From NCBI RefSeq assembly GCF_002356335.1, contig NZ_AP018165.1, forward strand, positions 1,178,001 to 1,242,000: a stretch of 64,000 nt of DNA, in the 5' to 3' direction. The translations under genes were made by a program, and so were the position numbers. Each line of letters begins with the position of its first letter. Position 1 is the first letter of the stretch. The notes beneath the pieces were generated by a model that ran no database searches, had not been told where the DNA came from, and was given only the letters and a program-made list of their open reading frames with translations. This DNA comes from [Mycobacterium] stephanolepidis (lineage in GTDB: Bacteria; Actinomycetota; Actinomycetes; Mycobacteriales; Mycobacteriaceae). Positions 7,958 to 19,189 of this stretch are shown one piece after another.

Positions 7958-10317
7958 TGGTGCGACTCGTCGCCTTGGCGTTGATCACGGCATTGCTTGT
8001 CGGACCCGCCAGCGTCGTACTTCCCGCTCCCCAGCGTTACGTCGCGACGATCAGCCGAGACGAACGCGGTGTCCCGCATGTCAGCGCGGATGATTGGGGC
8101 TCACTGGGTTACGGCACCGGGTATGCGTTCGCAGAGGACCGTGCCTGCACGCTGATCGACCAGATCATCAAGGTCCGCGGCGAGCGAAGCAAGTGGCTGG
8201 GGCCCGGCGCCGACTATCGGAACGTCGATATGGACTTCGGTTACCGCCACCTGAAACTGTGGGAGAACGCGCCCAAACGCTGGGCCGATCAGCCGGTCAG
8301 AGTGCGTGAGCTCGTCGACGGGTACGTCGCCGGGTTCAACGAGTCCTTGTCGCTCAACGGCGTGAACGGTGGCTGGTGCGACGGTGCGGGTTGGGTCGGC
8401 CCGATCACGGCGCAGGACTTGTATGCGCATTTCTCCGATGTCGTGATGACGGTGTCCAGCATCTCCATGATCACCGAAATCGGTAGAGCGCAGCCGCCTT
8501 CAGGTGCATCGGCGCCGCACCCGGGTGCGCTGCCCGCCCAGCCACGGATGGGAAGCAACGGCTGGGCGTTGGGGTCGGAACGCTCCAGTACCGGCGGTGG
8601 CCTGCTCCTGGCCAACCCGCATTACCCCTGGACGGGCGAGAACCGTCTCTGGGAGGCGCATCAGAGCATTCCCGGACAGCTCAACGTCTACGGCGTCGGA
8701 TTGTCCGGAATGCCGTTGGTGCAACTCGGATTCACCGATGCGGTGGCGTGGACGGCCACCGTGGCGGCCGGGCGCCGCTTCGCGCTGTATCGCTACGACC
8801 TGGATCCATCCGACCCCACCGCGTACTACGTTGACGGGCGGCGCCGGGTGATGTCGCCCGACCCGATCACCATCGAAGTAGCGGGCGAACAGGGCATCTC
8901 GCCGATGAGCCGCACCCTCTACTCCACCAAGCACGGACCGGTGGCCGACGTGGACACCGTGGGCTGGACGCGGGCGCAGGCCATCGCGATGGCGGACGCC
9001 AACGCCGATACCAACACCACGCTGACCCAGTATCTGGGCATGGCCACCGCGAAATCCATGGATGATTTCCAGGATGTGTTCCGGGCCAATCGCGGTGTGC
9101 CATGGATGAACACCGTCTCGACGAGCGCCGACGGACGTGCCTGGATTGTCGACAGCTCGGCCACCCCCAACCTGTCCAGGGAGGCGCTCGCCGCGTGGGC
9201 GGTGGATCGCGAAAAGCCGGGCCTGATCCGGGATGCGTATCGCTCCGCGGGCATGGTGGTGCTCAATGGCTCCCGGTCACTCTTCGACTGGGCCGACGAT
9301 GACAACGCCGCGGCGCCCGGGCTCATCGGGTACGACCACATGCCACAGCTCGAGCGGCGAGACTATGTCTTCAACGCCAATGACAGTATGTGGCTTGCTC
9401 ATCCGGATCAGCTGCTCACCGGCTATCAGCCACAGCAGGGCGGCGAGGGGTGGATGCTGACGCCCCGCACCAAGACCAACGCGCGACTCCTCGCCGAGAA
9501 CAGCGGCAAGTGGACGATCGACGATGTGGGCGCCGCGTTGTTCTCCGACCGCGCGATCCTTGCCGATCAGCTGCGTATACCGCTGGTACGGGCGTGCACG
9601 GCGACCAAGGTTGTCGACGGCGTGGACCTGGCCCCGGCATGCTATGCGCTGGCCGCCTGGGACGGCAGATTCACCAAGACCGCGCGCGGTGCCGCCGTGT
9701 TCCGCGAATGGCTCTCCCGCTTTACCCCTGAGGAGCGAAAGGACCGTGGCAGGCTTTTCGCCGACGGGTTCAACCCGGCCAATCCGATTGGCTCGCCCTC
9801 GGTTCCGGCCACCGATGTCGGGCCGTGGCTGACCGAACTGGCGACCGCCGTGCGGCTGCTGCAGCGCGCCGGCATTCCGGTCGATGCGCCGTTGGGGGAC
9901 CTGCAACGCGAGGTGCACACCGGACGGCTGCTGCCGATCGGTGGCGGAACCGACATCGAAGGCGCCGCCAACATCGTGGACTGCTGCTCCTGGGGCACCA
10001 GCTCCGAGCCGCAACCCAGTCCCGGTGAACGCCTGGAACCCGGCACGGAGCTGCGCGCCATCCCGAGCCCGTCGGGGGTGCTCAACGGGTACCCGATCCA
10101 GGAGGGCGACAGCTTCATCATGGCCCTGCAATACGGTCCCGACGGTCCGGATGCGAAAGGCCTTCTGGTCTACGGAAACCCGGACGATTCCAGGAACCCC
10201 GCCTACTACGCGGGCGCCCAGGCATTCAGTGCCGAACAGCTGCGCCCGTTGGCCTTCACCGACGCCGACGTCGCCAAGGAGGCGGTGTCCACGGTGACGA
10301 TATCGAGGCCGCGCTAA
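7957..10317 (+). CDS. Secreted penicillin/acyl-homoserine-lactone acylase family protein
   Basis: 786 residues, Ntn-hydrolase of the penicillin acylase family, which cleaves amide-linked acyl chains after autoproteolytic maturation. An N-terminal signal segment is followed by the alpha-subunit region; the expected self-cleavage site and nucleophile is Ser200 in RMGSNGWALG. The downstream ANPHYPW and GFTDAVAWT segments match the beta-subunit core. It is translationally coupled to the polysaccharide deacetylase (stop and start share a base). Substrate is unknown: quorum signals, lipopeptides or antibiotics are all possible for this fold. M. tuberculosis has no obvious acylase at this position, so it is an insertion relative to that order. 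Confidence 0.88.
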   Translation: MVRLVALALITALLVGPASVVLPAPQRYVATISRDERGVPHVSADDWGSLGYGTGYAFAEDRACTLIDQIIKVRGERSKWLGPGADYRNVDMDFGYRHLKLWENAPKRWADQPVRVRELVDGYVAGFNESLSLNGVNGGWCDGAGWVGPITAQDLYAHFSDVVMTVSSISMITEIGRAQPPSGASAPHPGALPAQPRMGSNGWALGSERSSTGGGLLLANPHYPWTGENRLWEAHQSIPGQLNVYGVGLSGMPLVQLGFTDAVAWTATVAAGRRFALYRYDLDPSDPTAYYVDGRRRVMSPDPITIEVAGEQGISPMSRTLYSTKHGPVADVDTVGWTRAQAIAMADANADTNTTLTQYLGMATAKSMDDFQDVFRANRGVPWMNTVSTSADGRAWIVDSSATPNLSREALAAWAVDREKPGLIRDAYRSAGMVVLNGSRSLFDWADDDNAAAPGLIGYDHMPQLERRDYVFNANDSMWLAHPDQLLTGYQPQQGGEGWMLTPRTKTNARLLAENSGKWTIDDVGAALFSDRAILADQLRIPLVRACTATKVVDGVDLAPACYALAAWDGRFTKTARGAAVFREWLSRFTPEERKDRGRLFADGFNPANPIGSPSVPATDVGPWLTELATAVRLLQRAGIPVDAPLGDLQREVHTGRLLPIGGGTDIEGAANIVDCCSWGTSSEPQPSPGERLEPGTELRAIPSPSGVLNGYPIQEGDSFIMALQYGPDGPDAKGLLVYGNPDDSRNPAYYAGAQAFSAEQLRPLAFTDADVAKEAVSTVTISRPR

Positions 10318-10705
10318 TCCGCCCGGGATTCCTCGGATGCCGCGAACCACAGCGCCAGTGCCATGAGCGCCGCCGTCACCAACAGGCCGAGCCCTTCGAA
10401 GAGTCCCAGAGTCTGGCCCTGGTGATGGTTGGTGTCCACCAGGTGGCTCACGGTGTGTAGCACCCAGTGACCGGTGGCAATGGCCAGCGCGGGTACCCGC
10501 CACGACGGCCACTTCACCGCGGCCAGCAGCGCCAGCCCCACCGGGACCGCGAAGGACCCGAAGTCGAACAGGTAGTGGTCGTTTCGCACGCCGAACGCAC
10601 CGAGCGTGTCGAAGAACGATTCAGGAGCCACAATCGCCCAGGTCCCCGTCACCGCCTGATAGATACCGGCGATGACGAGGACCAGACGGACGAACCGAGC
10701 CTTAA

Positions 10706-10706
<1 letters not shown>
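10314..10706 (-). CDS. Small four-helix membrane protein with non-canonical start
   Basis: 130 residues with about four hydrophobic helices (LVLVIAGIYQAVTGTW near the start; a GHWVLHTVSHLVD helix in the middle). No ATG, GTG or TTG gives a complete first helix: the only sensible starts are ATT at 10706, overlapping the fum stop, or a CTG eight codons further in. Function unknown. It overlaps the acylase stop by 4 nt on the opposite strand and follows fum directly, so it is probably translated from the fum transcript by coupling. Confidence 0.6.
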
Positions 10707-12100
<1,394 letters not shown>

Positions 12101-12130
12101 TGGTCTTCCTTCTCGTCGTCGATGATGGAA

Positions 12131-13159
12131 TTAGGGGAGGGGGTGTGTGGCGTCGTCGTCGCCGGTGAAGTCGACCGCGGAGTACTCGCGGAGCTTGGTG
12201 AGACGGTGGTACGCCTCGATCATCCGGACGGTGCCGGACTTGGAGCGCATCACGATGGACTGCGTGGTGCAGCCGCCGCCGAAGTAGCGGACACCCTGCA
12301 ACAGATCGCCGTCGGTGACGCCGGTCGCGCAGAAGAAGACGTTCTCGCCGGACACCAGGTCCTCGGTGGTGAGGATCTGGTCCAGGTCGTACCCGGCGTC
12401 GATGGCCTTCTGGCGTTCCTCGTCATCACGTGGGGCGAGCTTGCCGTGGATGGCGCCGCCCATGCAGCGCATGGCGGCCGCGGCGATGATGCCCTCGGGG
12501 GTGCCGCCGATGCCCAGCAGCATGTCGGTGCCCGAGTTCGGGCGGGCGGTGGAGATGGCGCCGGCCACGTCGCCGTCGGAAATCAGGCGGATGCGGGCGC
12601 CGGTCTCCCGTACGTTCTGGATGAGCTCGCCGTGGCGGGGCCGGTCCAGGATGCACACAGTGATATCGGACACCGAACAATTGCGTACCTTGGCGACGCG
12701 CTTGATGTTCTCGGAGACGGGAGCGGTGATGTCGATGACATCGGCGGCGTCGGGGCCGACGGCGATCTTCTCCATGTAGAAGACGGCTGAGGGATCGAAC
12801 ATGGTGCCGCGCTCGGAGACCGCGAGCACCGAGATCGCGTTCGGCATGCCCTTGCTCATCAGGGTCGTGCCGTCCACCGGGTCCACGGCGAAATCGCAGT
12901 CCGGGCCGTCGCCGTTGCCGACTTCCTCGCCGTTGTAGAGCATCGGGGCGTTGTCCTTCTCGCCTTCGCCGATGACGACCACACCGCGCATGGAAACGGA
13001 GTTGACCAGCTCGCGCATGGCGTCGACGGCGGCGCCGTCACCCTTCTCCTTTTCACCGCGGCCGACCCATCGACCTGCGGCCATGGCACCCGCCTCGGTC
13101 ACTCTGACCAGCTCTAACGCCAGGTTGCGGTCCGGGGCTTCTCTGCGCGACGGGCTCAT
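12131..13159 (-). CDS. glpX: Fructose-1,6-bisphosphatase, class II
   Basis: Gluconeogenic phosphatase. The sequence carries the GlpX signatures [28 protein letters not shown] and [14 protein letters not shown]. The open frame extends to 13309, but ATG 13159 (MSPSRREAP) or 13168 (MQPMSP) gives the expected 340-residue length; the longer frame collides with the divergent DUF4245 gene. In mycobacteria GlpX supplies most FBPase activity. Equivalent to Rv1099c. Confidence 0.95.
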   Translation of the reverse strand: MSPSRREAPDRNLALELVRVTEAGAMAAGRWVGRGEKEKGDGAAVDAMRELVNSVSMRGVVVIGEGEKDNAPMLYNGEEVGNGDGPDCDFAVDPVDGTTLMSKGMPNAISVLAVSERGTMFDPSAVFYMEKIAVGPDAADVIDITAPVSENIKRVAKVRNCSVSDITVCILDRPRHGELIQNVRETGARIRLISDGDVAGAISTARPNSGTDMLLGIGGTPEGIIAAAAMRCMGGAIHGKLAPRDDEERQKAIDAGYDLDQILTTEDLVSGENVFFCATGVTDGDLLQGVRYFGGGCTTQSIVMRSKSGTVRMIEAYHRLTKLREYSAVDFTGDDDATHPLP

Positions 13160-13232
13160 GGGTTGCATTGTTTCATGGCGCGATGAGCCGCTTGCGCGAA
13201 GAGCATCAAGCGGCGCCTGCAAGGATGGGGGC

Positions 13233-13859
13233 GTGGGAGGCGCACCAGATCCGGACCAAGATTCCGGACCCGACGATCGCATCGCCGTGCCCGCACCCCG
13301 TCCGGCCAAGCCGCGGTTGTTTCAGGACGGCCGGGACATGTTCTGGTCGATGGCTCCGCTGGTGGTCGCGTGCATTGTGCTGGCCGGACTGCTGGGGATG
13401 TGTTCCTTCACTCCTAATGGGCCGACGGTCGGTGAGCCTCCGTCGTATGACGCGCACGCCGCGCTGCAGGCCGATGCCCGGCAGTTCTCGTTCCCGGTCC
13501 GGGAGCCGTCGCTACCCACGGGTTGGCGGGCCAACTCCGGCGGGCGCGACAGCGTCGAGGGGATGCCGCTGTCCAAGGTGGGCTACCTGAGTCCGACCGG
13601 TACGTACATGGCAGTGGTGCAAAGCGGTGCCCCCGAGGAGAAGTTGGTTCCCAAGCTCAACAGTGGGTTAGTGCCACGCGGTCCGGAGAGTGTCGACGGC
13701 GTGAGCTGGGTGGCATACGAGGGTGGCGAGGGTACGGAGCCGCTGTGGGCGACCCGGTTGGACAACTCGGTGACGGTCGCGCTCACCGGGTCCGGAAACA
13801 CCGAAGACTTCCGGACCGTCGCGCGGGCGGTACAGACCGCTAAGCCACTGCCGCGCTAG
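13233..13859 (+). CDS. DUF4245 membrane-anchored protein
   Basis: 208 residues from GTG 13233. A cytoplasmic Pro-rich N-terminus of about 40 residues precedes one membrane helix ([18 protein letters not shown]), then an extracellular domain with [14 protein letters not shown] and a C-terminal [14 protein letters not shown]. This architecture matches the actinobacterial DUF4245 family, which sits next to glpX in mycobacteria (Rv1100 position). The function is unknown. It is divergent from glpX, about 74 nt between starts, so the two probably share a promoter region. Confidence 0.8.
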   Translation: MGGAPDPDQDSGPDDRIAVPAPRPAKPRLFQDGRDMFWSMAPLVVACIVLAGLLGMCSFTPNGPTVGEPPSYDAHAALQADARQFSFPVREPSLPTGWRANSGGRDSVEGMPLSKVGYLSPTGTYMAVVQSGAPEEKLVPKLNSGLVPRGPESVDGVSWVAYEGGEGTEPLWATRLDNSVTVALTGSGNTEDFRTVARAVQTAKPLPR

Positions 13860-13869
13860 CACCGCGCAT

Positions 13870-14952
13870 CTAGGTGTTGGCGCCCCGTGCCGCCACCGAC
13901 CAGCGACGCGGGCCGTCCGAGGTATCCACGACCAGCGTGTCGACCAGGTTCACCGCATTGCAGAGATGGTTCGGCGCGATGCGCAGACGGGTTCCGGCAG
14001 CCGGTGCCGTTCTGGGGAACTCGATGGTTGCGTGATGCTCGGATAGCGCGACGATGCGCGCATCCGGATCGCTGACTACCCGTCCGAAACCGGTGGCCCA
14101 GCCCGGCCGGTCGGCGCCCAGGACCTTGCTGCCCGCGTCCACGACGGCCGTCCGGTCGCGGGTGTGCACCACCGTGGTGACGGCGCTCAGCGAGATGTCG
14201 TCGAGTGTGCAGACTCCCAACTCGAACTGCTGGGCATCGTTGAACGGGTAGACGCCGGGGCGCACCTCGGTCAGCACCGTGTTGTCGGCGGCATCGACGG
14301 TGGGGGTGGAGCCGCCACTGATCACCGCGGGCTCGATCCCCCGTGCACGCAGGCTGTCGGCGGCCGCTCCAAGCGCGTGAGATTCCTGGGCGGCGACCTC
14401 TGCGCGGTGGCCCGGTGTGTAGCCATGGCCCGGAAATGTGAAGACACCCACGACATTCAGTCCGGCAGCGCGCGCTGCCGCCGCAACGTCACCGGCCTCG
14501 GCCGGAGCGACCCCGGTGCGGTGATGGCCGGAGTCGACCTCGATGACGACGGTGATGGGTAGATCGGCGAGATACTCGGCCAACTGCCGGGCACCCGCGA
14601 TGGAATCGACCCCGACCCGCAGTTGCGCGCGGGCGGTCACCTTCCGTATCCGGTCGGCCTTCTGCGGAGTCAGCCACAGCGGGTAGGCGATGAACAGATC
14701 GGTGAACCCCGCATCCGCGAACACCTCCGCCTCGCCGATGGTGGCGACGGTGAGGCCAATGGCTCCGCTGTCGATCTGGCGTTGTGCTATCTCAACGCAC
14801 TTGTGGCTCTTGGCATGTGGCCGCAGCTGGACCCCGGTGCCGCGCAGGCGTGCGGCCAGCCGTTCGATGTTGCGGTCCATCACCGCCAGATCGATGGCCA
14901 GGAAAGGGGTGTCGATATCGTCCAGACCACAAGGTTGCGTCGTGTCAGACAT
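13870..14952 (-). CDS. D-threonine aldolase / D-serine dehydratase-like PLP enzyme
   Basis: 360 residues. The N-terminal alanine-racemase-type TIM barrel has the PLP lysine in LRPHAKSHKC, and the C-terminal DSD-like domain has EHHATIEF and PNHLCNAVN, whose His and Cys form the zinc site of this class. Fold-III enzymes of this type cleave D-threonine and other D-3-hydroxyamino acids or dehydrate D-serine. Exact substrate cannot be told from sequence. It converges on the DUF4245 gene with 10 nt between stops. Confidence 0.85.
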   Translation of the reverse strand: MSDTTQPCGLDDIDTPFLAIDLAVMDRNIERLAARLRGTGVQLRPHAKSHKCVEIAQRQIDSGAIGLTVATIGEAEVFADAGFTDLFIAYPLWLTPQKADRIRKVTARAQLRVGVDSIAGARQLAEYLADLPITVVIEVDSGHHRTGVAPAEAGDVAAAARAAGLNVVGVFTFPGHGYTPGHRAEVAAQESHALGAAADSLRARGIEPAVISGGSTPTVDAADNTVLTEVRPGVYPFNDAQQFELGVCTLDDISLSAVTTVVHTRDRTAVVDAGSKVLGADRPGWATGFGRVVSDPDARIVALSEHHATIEFPRTAPAAGTRLRIAPNHLCNAVNLVDTLVVDTSDGPRRWSVAARGANT

Positions 14953-15058
14953 GCCGTGACACTACTGGAGCGAGACTGCGAACCCGAGCGGCCCGGCCGG
15001 CTGATTCCAAAAGTATTGTGGGAATGCATCTTCCACAATGAGACGGAGAAACATCACG

Positions 15059-15880
15059 ATGGATGTCGGGTCTTGGGTTCGCTCGGCACTGGCCGGCGCG
15101 TTGGCTGCGGTTCTGGTTGCGGGGTGCGGCTCCACTGCTGCGCCCGTTGAGGGCACGACAGCGGTGACCACGGAGGCGCCGGTGAGCGGCCGGTTTACGG
15201 TTGCCTACAAGCCGTCAGGGGGCCCGGCGACGGCCGGCGAGGAGACGTTTCTCCGTAACCGCAGAGTCCTGGAAGATTTCGCGGATCACATGAATGCCTA
15301 TGTGCGGATGCCTCGCGACGTGCACGTCATCGCTCAGGACTGCGGAGAGTCCAACGCCTTCTACGTGCCCGATGAGCACACCATCGAGGTGTGTTACGAG
15401 CTTGCCGCAGATGAGCGCGAGGTCTTTTCCACAGCGGGAGACTCGGGTCGGGAACTTGATACCGAGGTGTACGAAAGCATGGTCGCCACGCTGTATCACG
15501 AGCTGGGTCATGCCTTGATCGGCGAACTGGGGCTCAAGATCACCGGAAGGGAAGAAGATGTCGCCGATCAGCTGGCCGCCTACATCCTCACCGGCGACGA
15601 CGATTCGAAGCAGTATCTGCTGACCACCGCGGATTCATATGCATTGCACGCCAACCAATCCGAAGCTCCCGATGATTCCGCATTCGCCGACACGCACTCC
15701 CTCGACCAGCAGCGGGCGGTGAACTTCCTCTGTTACGTCTATGGCTCCGACGCGAAGACCTTCCAGTACCTCGTCGACCAGGGCTCACTCGACAGCGACC
15801 GTGCAGAGGGCTGCGCCGCCGAGTACACCCAGATGGCCGATGGGTGGGAAGCGCTACTCACTCCTTACCTGCGCAAATAG
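15059..15880 (+). CDS. DUF4344-like lipoprotein with a zinc-peptidase motif
   Basis: About 273 residues. The N-terminus is a lipoprotein signal peptide ending LVAGC. The mature part contains TLYHELGHALIGE, an HExxH zinc motif, and downstream EEDVADQLAAYIL that can supply the third ligand. It resembles the DUF4344 putative metallopeptidase family, which in bacteria is usually exported. ATG 15059 is preferred since it begins directly before the signal sequence; an ATG at 15038 would add seven Arg-rich residues. Active peptidase is plausible because the catalytic Glu is intact. No clear operon partner. Confidence 0.75.
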   Translation: MDVGSWVRSALAGALAAVLVAGCGSTAAPVEGTTAVTTEAPVSGRFTVAYKPSGGPATAGEETFLRNRRVLEDFADHMNAYVRMPRDVHVIAQDCGESNAFYVPDEHTIEVCYELAADEREVFSTAGDSGRELDTEVYESMVATLYHELGHALIGELGLKITGREEDVADQLAAYILTGDDDSKQYLLTTADSYALHANQSEAPDDSAFADTHSLDQQRAVNFLCYVYGSDAKTFQYLVDQGSLDSDRAEGCAAEYTQMADGWEALLTPYLRK

Positions 15881-15918
15881 CGTCCGGACCCTCCTACACC
15901 GCTCTCCCGGCAATAAAT

Positions 15919-15964
15919 ACAACAGTCAATGTTGTCATTGACAAATGGCAACATTGACTGTTGT
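15919..15964. promoter_or_regulatory. Large palindrome, probable operator of the P450/BVMO operon
   Basis: Perfect 16-bp inverted repeat: arms 15919-15934 (ACAACAGTCAATGTTG) and 15949-15964, spacer 14 nt. Inside, GTCAAT-N6-ATTGAC (15925-15942) forms a second, smaller dyad. It lies 47 nt upstream of the P450 start. MerR- or TetR-type regulators bind such dyads, and a MerR-type gene ends this operon at 20816, so autoregulation is a reasonable inference. Confidence 0.65.
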
Positions 15965-16010
15965 CTTACCGATAGCGCCAATGGCGGCGTGCCGGTGAGG
16001 AGAATTGTCA

Positions 16011-17472
16011 ATGACGACAGTGCATGAGCCAGTACCGCAATCCGAGGGGGTATGCCCGGCGGGGCGCACGCCCACCGCCGAGGCGGTTGAACCGGCTGCC
16101 CATTTCCCCGCAGCACCCATGATCAGGGATGCACTTCTGGTCGGGCTGAGCTACCGGTCGGGTTGGGTCGATCGGGTGCGGGGGGCACGACATCGCTCGA
16201 TTCCGTACGGGGACCAGGCGATTCATCACGCTCTGCCACCCCGAGTATGTGGACCACGTGCTGCACGCGGGGCGGCTCAACTACTACAAGTCATTCGAAT
16301 ATGAACTGCTGCGCGCCTTACTGGGTGTCAGCCTGTTCACCGATGAAGAAGAGTCGTGGCAGCGCTACCGCACCATGCTGTCCCCGATGTTCGCCAAGCG
16401 GCACCTCAACGGGCTTGTCGATCTGATGATCGAACCGATTGACGAACTGCTGAACGAACTGCAGCAGCGCGAGGGGCGTATCGAGGTCGACATGGTCTCG
16501 GAGATGGTCGAACTCACGCTCAACGTGGTGGGCAATTCGTTGTTCAGCCAACAGTTCGGGCCCGTCGCCACCGGGATGTCACCGATGGTCACGGGCGGGC
16601 TGCGTTTCGGCGAACGCCTGCTACGCGTGTTCATGGTGGCCGCACCGCCGCCGATCGTGTGGCGCGGCCTGGCACGGGTGGCGTTCACCCCGTTGCCGTT
16701 GCCGCCCCCCTTTCGCGACATCCAGCGAATCGTCACGCTGATCGACAATGCGGTGTGGCAGGTCATCAACGACCGGCGGGAGAACCCGGTTGATACGCCG
16801 GACCTGCTGAACCATCTGCTGAATGCCTCCGACGAGAAGGGAGGCATGCCGATCAAGCGAGTGCGCGACGAGGCGATCACGCTGATGCTCGCCGGACACG
16901 AGACAACCGCCAACGCGTTGTCGTGGATGTGGTACCTGCTGGCGCTGAATCCGCGTGCCCGCGACCGGATGTTCGAGGAAATCGACACCGTGCTGGCGGG
17001 ACGTACCCCAACGGCCGACGATCTGCCCAATCTTCCATGGACAACAGCGGTTTTCATGGAATCGATGCGATTCTTCTCGCCCGCATGGGCCATCCCACGC
17101 GTCGCGGTGCGCGACGATGTCATCGGCGGTCACCACGTGCGCAAGGGCACCACCATCATCGTGCCCGCGCATCTGATCCATCACGATCCGCGGTGGTGGC
17201 CAAATCCGGAAGAGTTCGATCCCGGCCGGTTCATGCCGGGGGCGGGTAAGGACCGGCCGCGCTCGGCGTACCTGCCCTTCGGCGGTGGAAAGCGCAGCTG
17301 TATCGGGCAGGGGTTCGCCGTCATGGAATCGGTGCTGATCACCGCAATGCTCAGCCAGCGTTATGTTTTCGACTTGGTGCCCGGGCATCCCATTGAGCCC
17401 GAGGCCACCCTGACCCTGCGGCCGAAGTTCGGACTGCCCATGATCGCCCGGCGGCGGGAGGTCGCCCTATGA
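16011..17472 (+). CDS. Cytochrome P450, apparently frameshifted near the N-terminus
   Basis: Haem-thiolate monooxygenase. GAGGAG at 15997-16002 and ATG 16011 start a frame that reads correctly as a P450 N-terminus through RSGWVDRVR, then runs out of frame. The rest of the P450 continues in the next frame from about 16183 (GHDIARFRTGTRRFITLCHPEYVDHV by segments) to 17472. The switch falls in a run of six G at 16180-16185; removing one G restores one continuous frame. Downstream motifs are intact: AGHETTANAL (I helix), ESMR (ExxR) and FGGGKRSCIGQG (haem cysteine). Either an assembly error in a homopolymer or a recent null mutation. GTG 16249 is a poor alternative start that would drop about 80 residues. 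Stop overlaps the SDR start (ATGA). Confidence 0.85.
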
Positions 17473-18266
17473 GCGGCATCGAGCCCCGGGGCGCGGTGGT
17501 CGTCGTCACCGGTGCGGGCAGCGGGATCGGTGCGGCGGTCGCCGAGCGTTTCGCGCGGCTGGGTGCGGTGGTGGTCGCCAGCGATATCGACGAGACCACC
17601 GCCAAGGACACCGCCGAGCGCTGCCGCGGGCATGGAGCGCAGGCCTACTCCTATCAGTGTGACGTCGCTGATGGTGAAGCCGTTGCCACACTGGCGAAAT
17701 CGGTGAACTCCGAGGTGGGTGACGTGGACATTTTGGTCAACAACGCCGGGGTCGGAGTCGGCGGACCGTTCCTGGACACCACCGAGGATGACTGGACATG
17801 GTTACGGTCCATCAACATCGACGGAGTGGTGCACGGCTGTCGATCGTTTGGCGCCACGATGGCAGCCCGTCGGCGCGGACAGATCGTGAACATCGCCTCT
17901 GGCGCGGCCTATCTGCCGAACCGCAGAATGGCAACGTATTGCGCCTCAAAGGCCGCCGTGGTCGCATTTTCGCGAAGTCTGCGCGCCGATTTTTCGTCCC
18001 AACGGGTCGGCGTATCGGTGATCTGCCCCGGTGTGATCAATACCCCGATCCTCTACAACACCCGCCTGCGTGGCACGGCCATCTCTGAAAAGGATCGACT
18101 CTCCAGGGTATTCAGTATCAGCCACTCGCCCAACGCGGTTGCCAAGGCCGTCACCACGGCGGCCGCGCGTGACCGTGCCATGGTGTCGGTCGGCTTCGAA
18201 ACGCAACTGGGCTATCACGCGTTGCGCCTGATGCCGGTGCTCAACGGATTGGTGGCACGGCTATGA
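17469..18266 (+). CDS. Short-chain dehydrogenase/reductase
   Basis: 265 residues, classical SDR. NAD(P)-binding TGAGSGIG near residues 15-22, NNAGVGVGG, and the catalytic YCASK are all present. It overlaps the P450 stop by 4 nt and the hydrolase start by 4 nt, so it is translationally coupled in the P450-SDR-hydrolase-monooxygenase operon. The likely job is oxidising an alcohol made by the P450 to a ketone, or the reverse; this is inferred from the gene set. Similar SDRs occur in mycobacterial sterol and lipid operons. Confidence 0.88.
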   Translation: MSGIEPRGAVVVVTGAGSGIGAAVAERFARLGAVVVASDIDETTAKDTAERCRGHGAQAYSYQCDVADGEAVATLAKSVNSEVGDVDILVNNAGVGVGGPFLDTTEDDWTWLRSINIDGVVHGCRSFGATMAARRRGQIVNIASGAAYLPNRRMATYCASKAAVVAFSRSLRADFSSQRVGVSVICPGVINTPILYNTRLRGTAISEKDRLSRVFSISHSPNAVAKAVTTAAARDRAMVSVGFETQLGYHALRLMPVLNGLVARL

Positions 18267-19189
18267 GCACCACGACTGAACAGGTGCGTAAACGCGCGCA
18301 GCGCAATACGAAGGTGGCCATGATCGGCGCCGTGCGGACCCGCGTCCTGGACGTCGACGGCAGCGGTCCCACGATCCTGCTGATCCACGGATTCACCGAA
18401 TCGGCCGACGGCTGGCGGTCGGTGCTCGACATGCTCGGTGAGCACGGCCACCGCTGCGTGGCGGTCGACTTACCGCACTTCGGGCGCGCGGCGCGGCCGG
18501 TAACGGCCGGTTATCTGTCTGCTGTCGATGATTTCATCGCGGCCGCGGTGCGTCAGTTTGATCGCGGGGATGGCGTTGTGCTCGTGGGTAATTCGGTGGG
18601 TGGCCTGGCGGTATTGCGGGCAGCACAGTGCGCGGATCTGCCGCTGGTCGCTGCGGTGGCGATCGGTCCCGCCGGGCTACACACGACGTGGTGGATGCGA
18701 CTGGTGCGGCGTGTGCGGCCGGCCACCGACTGGATACTTGGCTTGCCTCTTCGACCAGTTTTCCGGGGTACCGTCACGGCACCGGCGTTGATCAGTGCGG
18801 GGTTCGCGCGTGCGGTCGCGGCGGGTCGTCTCACCGAGGAAGCCAAAGCACAGTACGCATCGCACTGGGGCCCCGGAGATCTGCGCCGCCAGCTGCTGCT
18901 GGGCGGTGAAACCATTGTCGAATTGAGCCGTCCCGATGCCCTGGCGGGCGGGCGGTTTGCGGCACCCGTCACCGCGGTATGGGGAAGCAAAGACTGGGTG
19001 TGCCCGCCGCGAGGCGCAAAAGCCTTGCGTGACAGGCATCCCGATGCGATGCTCCAGTTCATCGACGGTTCGGGGCATTGCCCTCAGTACGACCAGCCGG
19101 CGCGAGTTGCCGAGATCATTCGTGTCGCGATTGCCGATGCGGTCAGCAGCCGCGCCGTACCAACCACCCTTCAGGAGAAACTCTCGTGA
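18263..19189 (+). CDS. Alpha/beta hydrolase
   Basis: 308 residues. Nucleophile elbow GNSVGG, general acid in VWGSKDWVCPP and catalytic His in DGSGHCPQYDQP complete the triad; an oxyanion-strand motif LIHGFTESADGW lies near the N-terminus. Start ATGA overlaps the SDR stop, and its own stop TGA overlaps the GTG of the monooxygenase. In this operon the natural role would be hydrolysis of the ester or lactone made by the Baeyer-Villiger enzyme, an inference from gene order. Confidence 0.88.
   Translation: MSTTTEQVRKRAQRNTKVAMIGAVRTRVLDVDGSGPTILLIHGFTESADGWRSVLDMLGEHGHRCVAVDLPHFGRAARPVTAGYLSAVDDFIAAAVRQFDRGDGVVLVGNSVGGLAVLRAAQCADLPLVAAVAIGPAGLHTTWWMRLVRRVRPATDWILGLPLRPVFRGTVTAPALISAGFARAVAAGRLTEEAKAQYASHWGPGDLRRQLLLGGETIVELSRPDALAGGRFAAPVTAVWGSKDWVCPPRGAKALRDRHPDAMLQFIDGSGHCPQYDQPARVAEIIRVAIADAVSSRAVPTTLQEKLS

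Noticed and set aside
9277..10512. Long minus-strand open frame of 411 codons
   Set aside because: It is antisense to the acylase and to the fum-side genes; composition is a shadow of high-GC codon bias.
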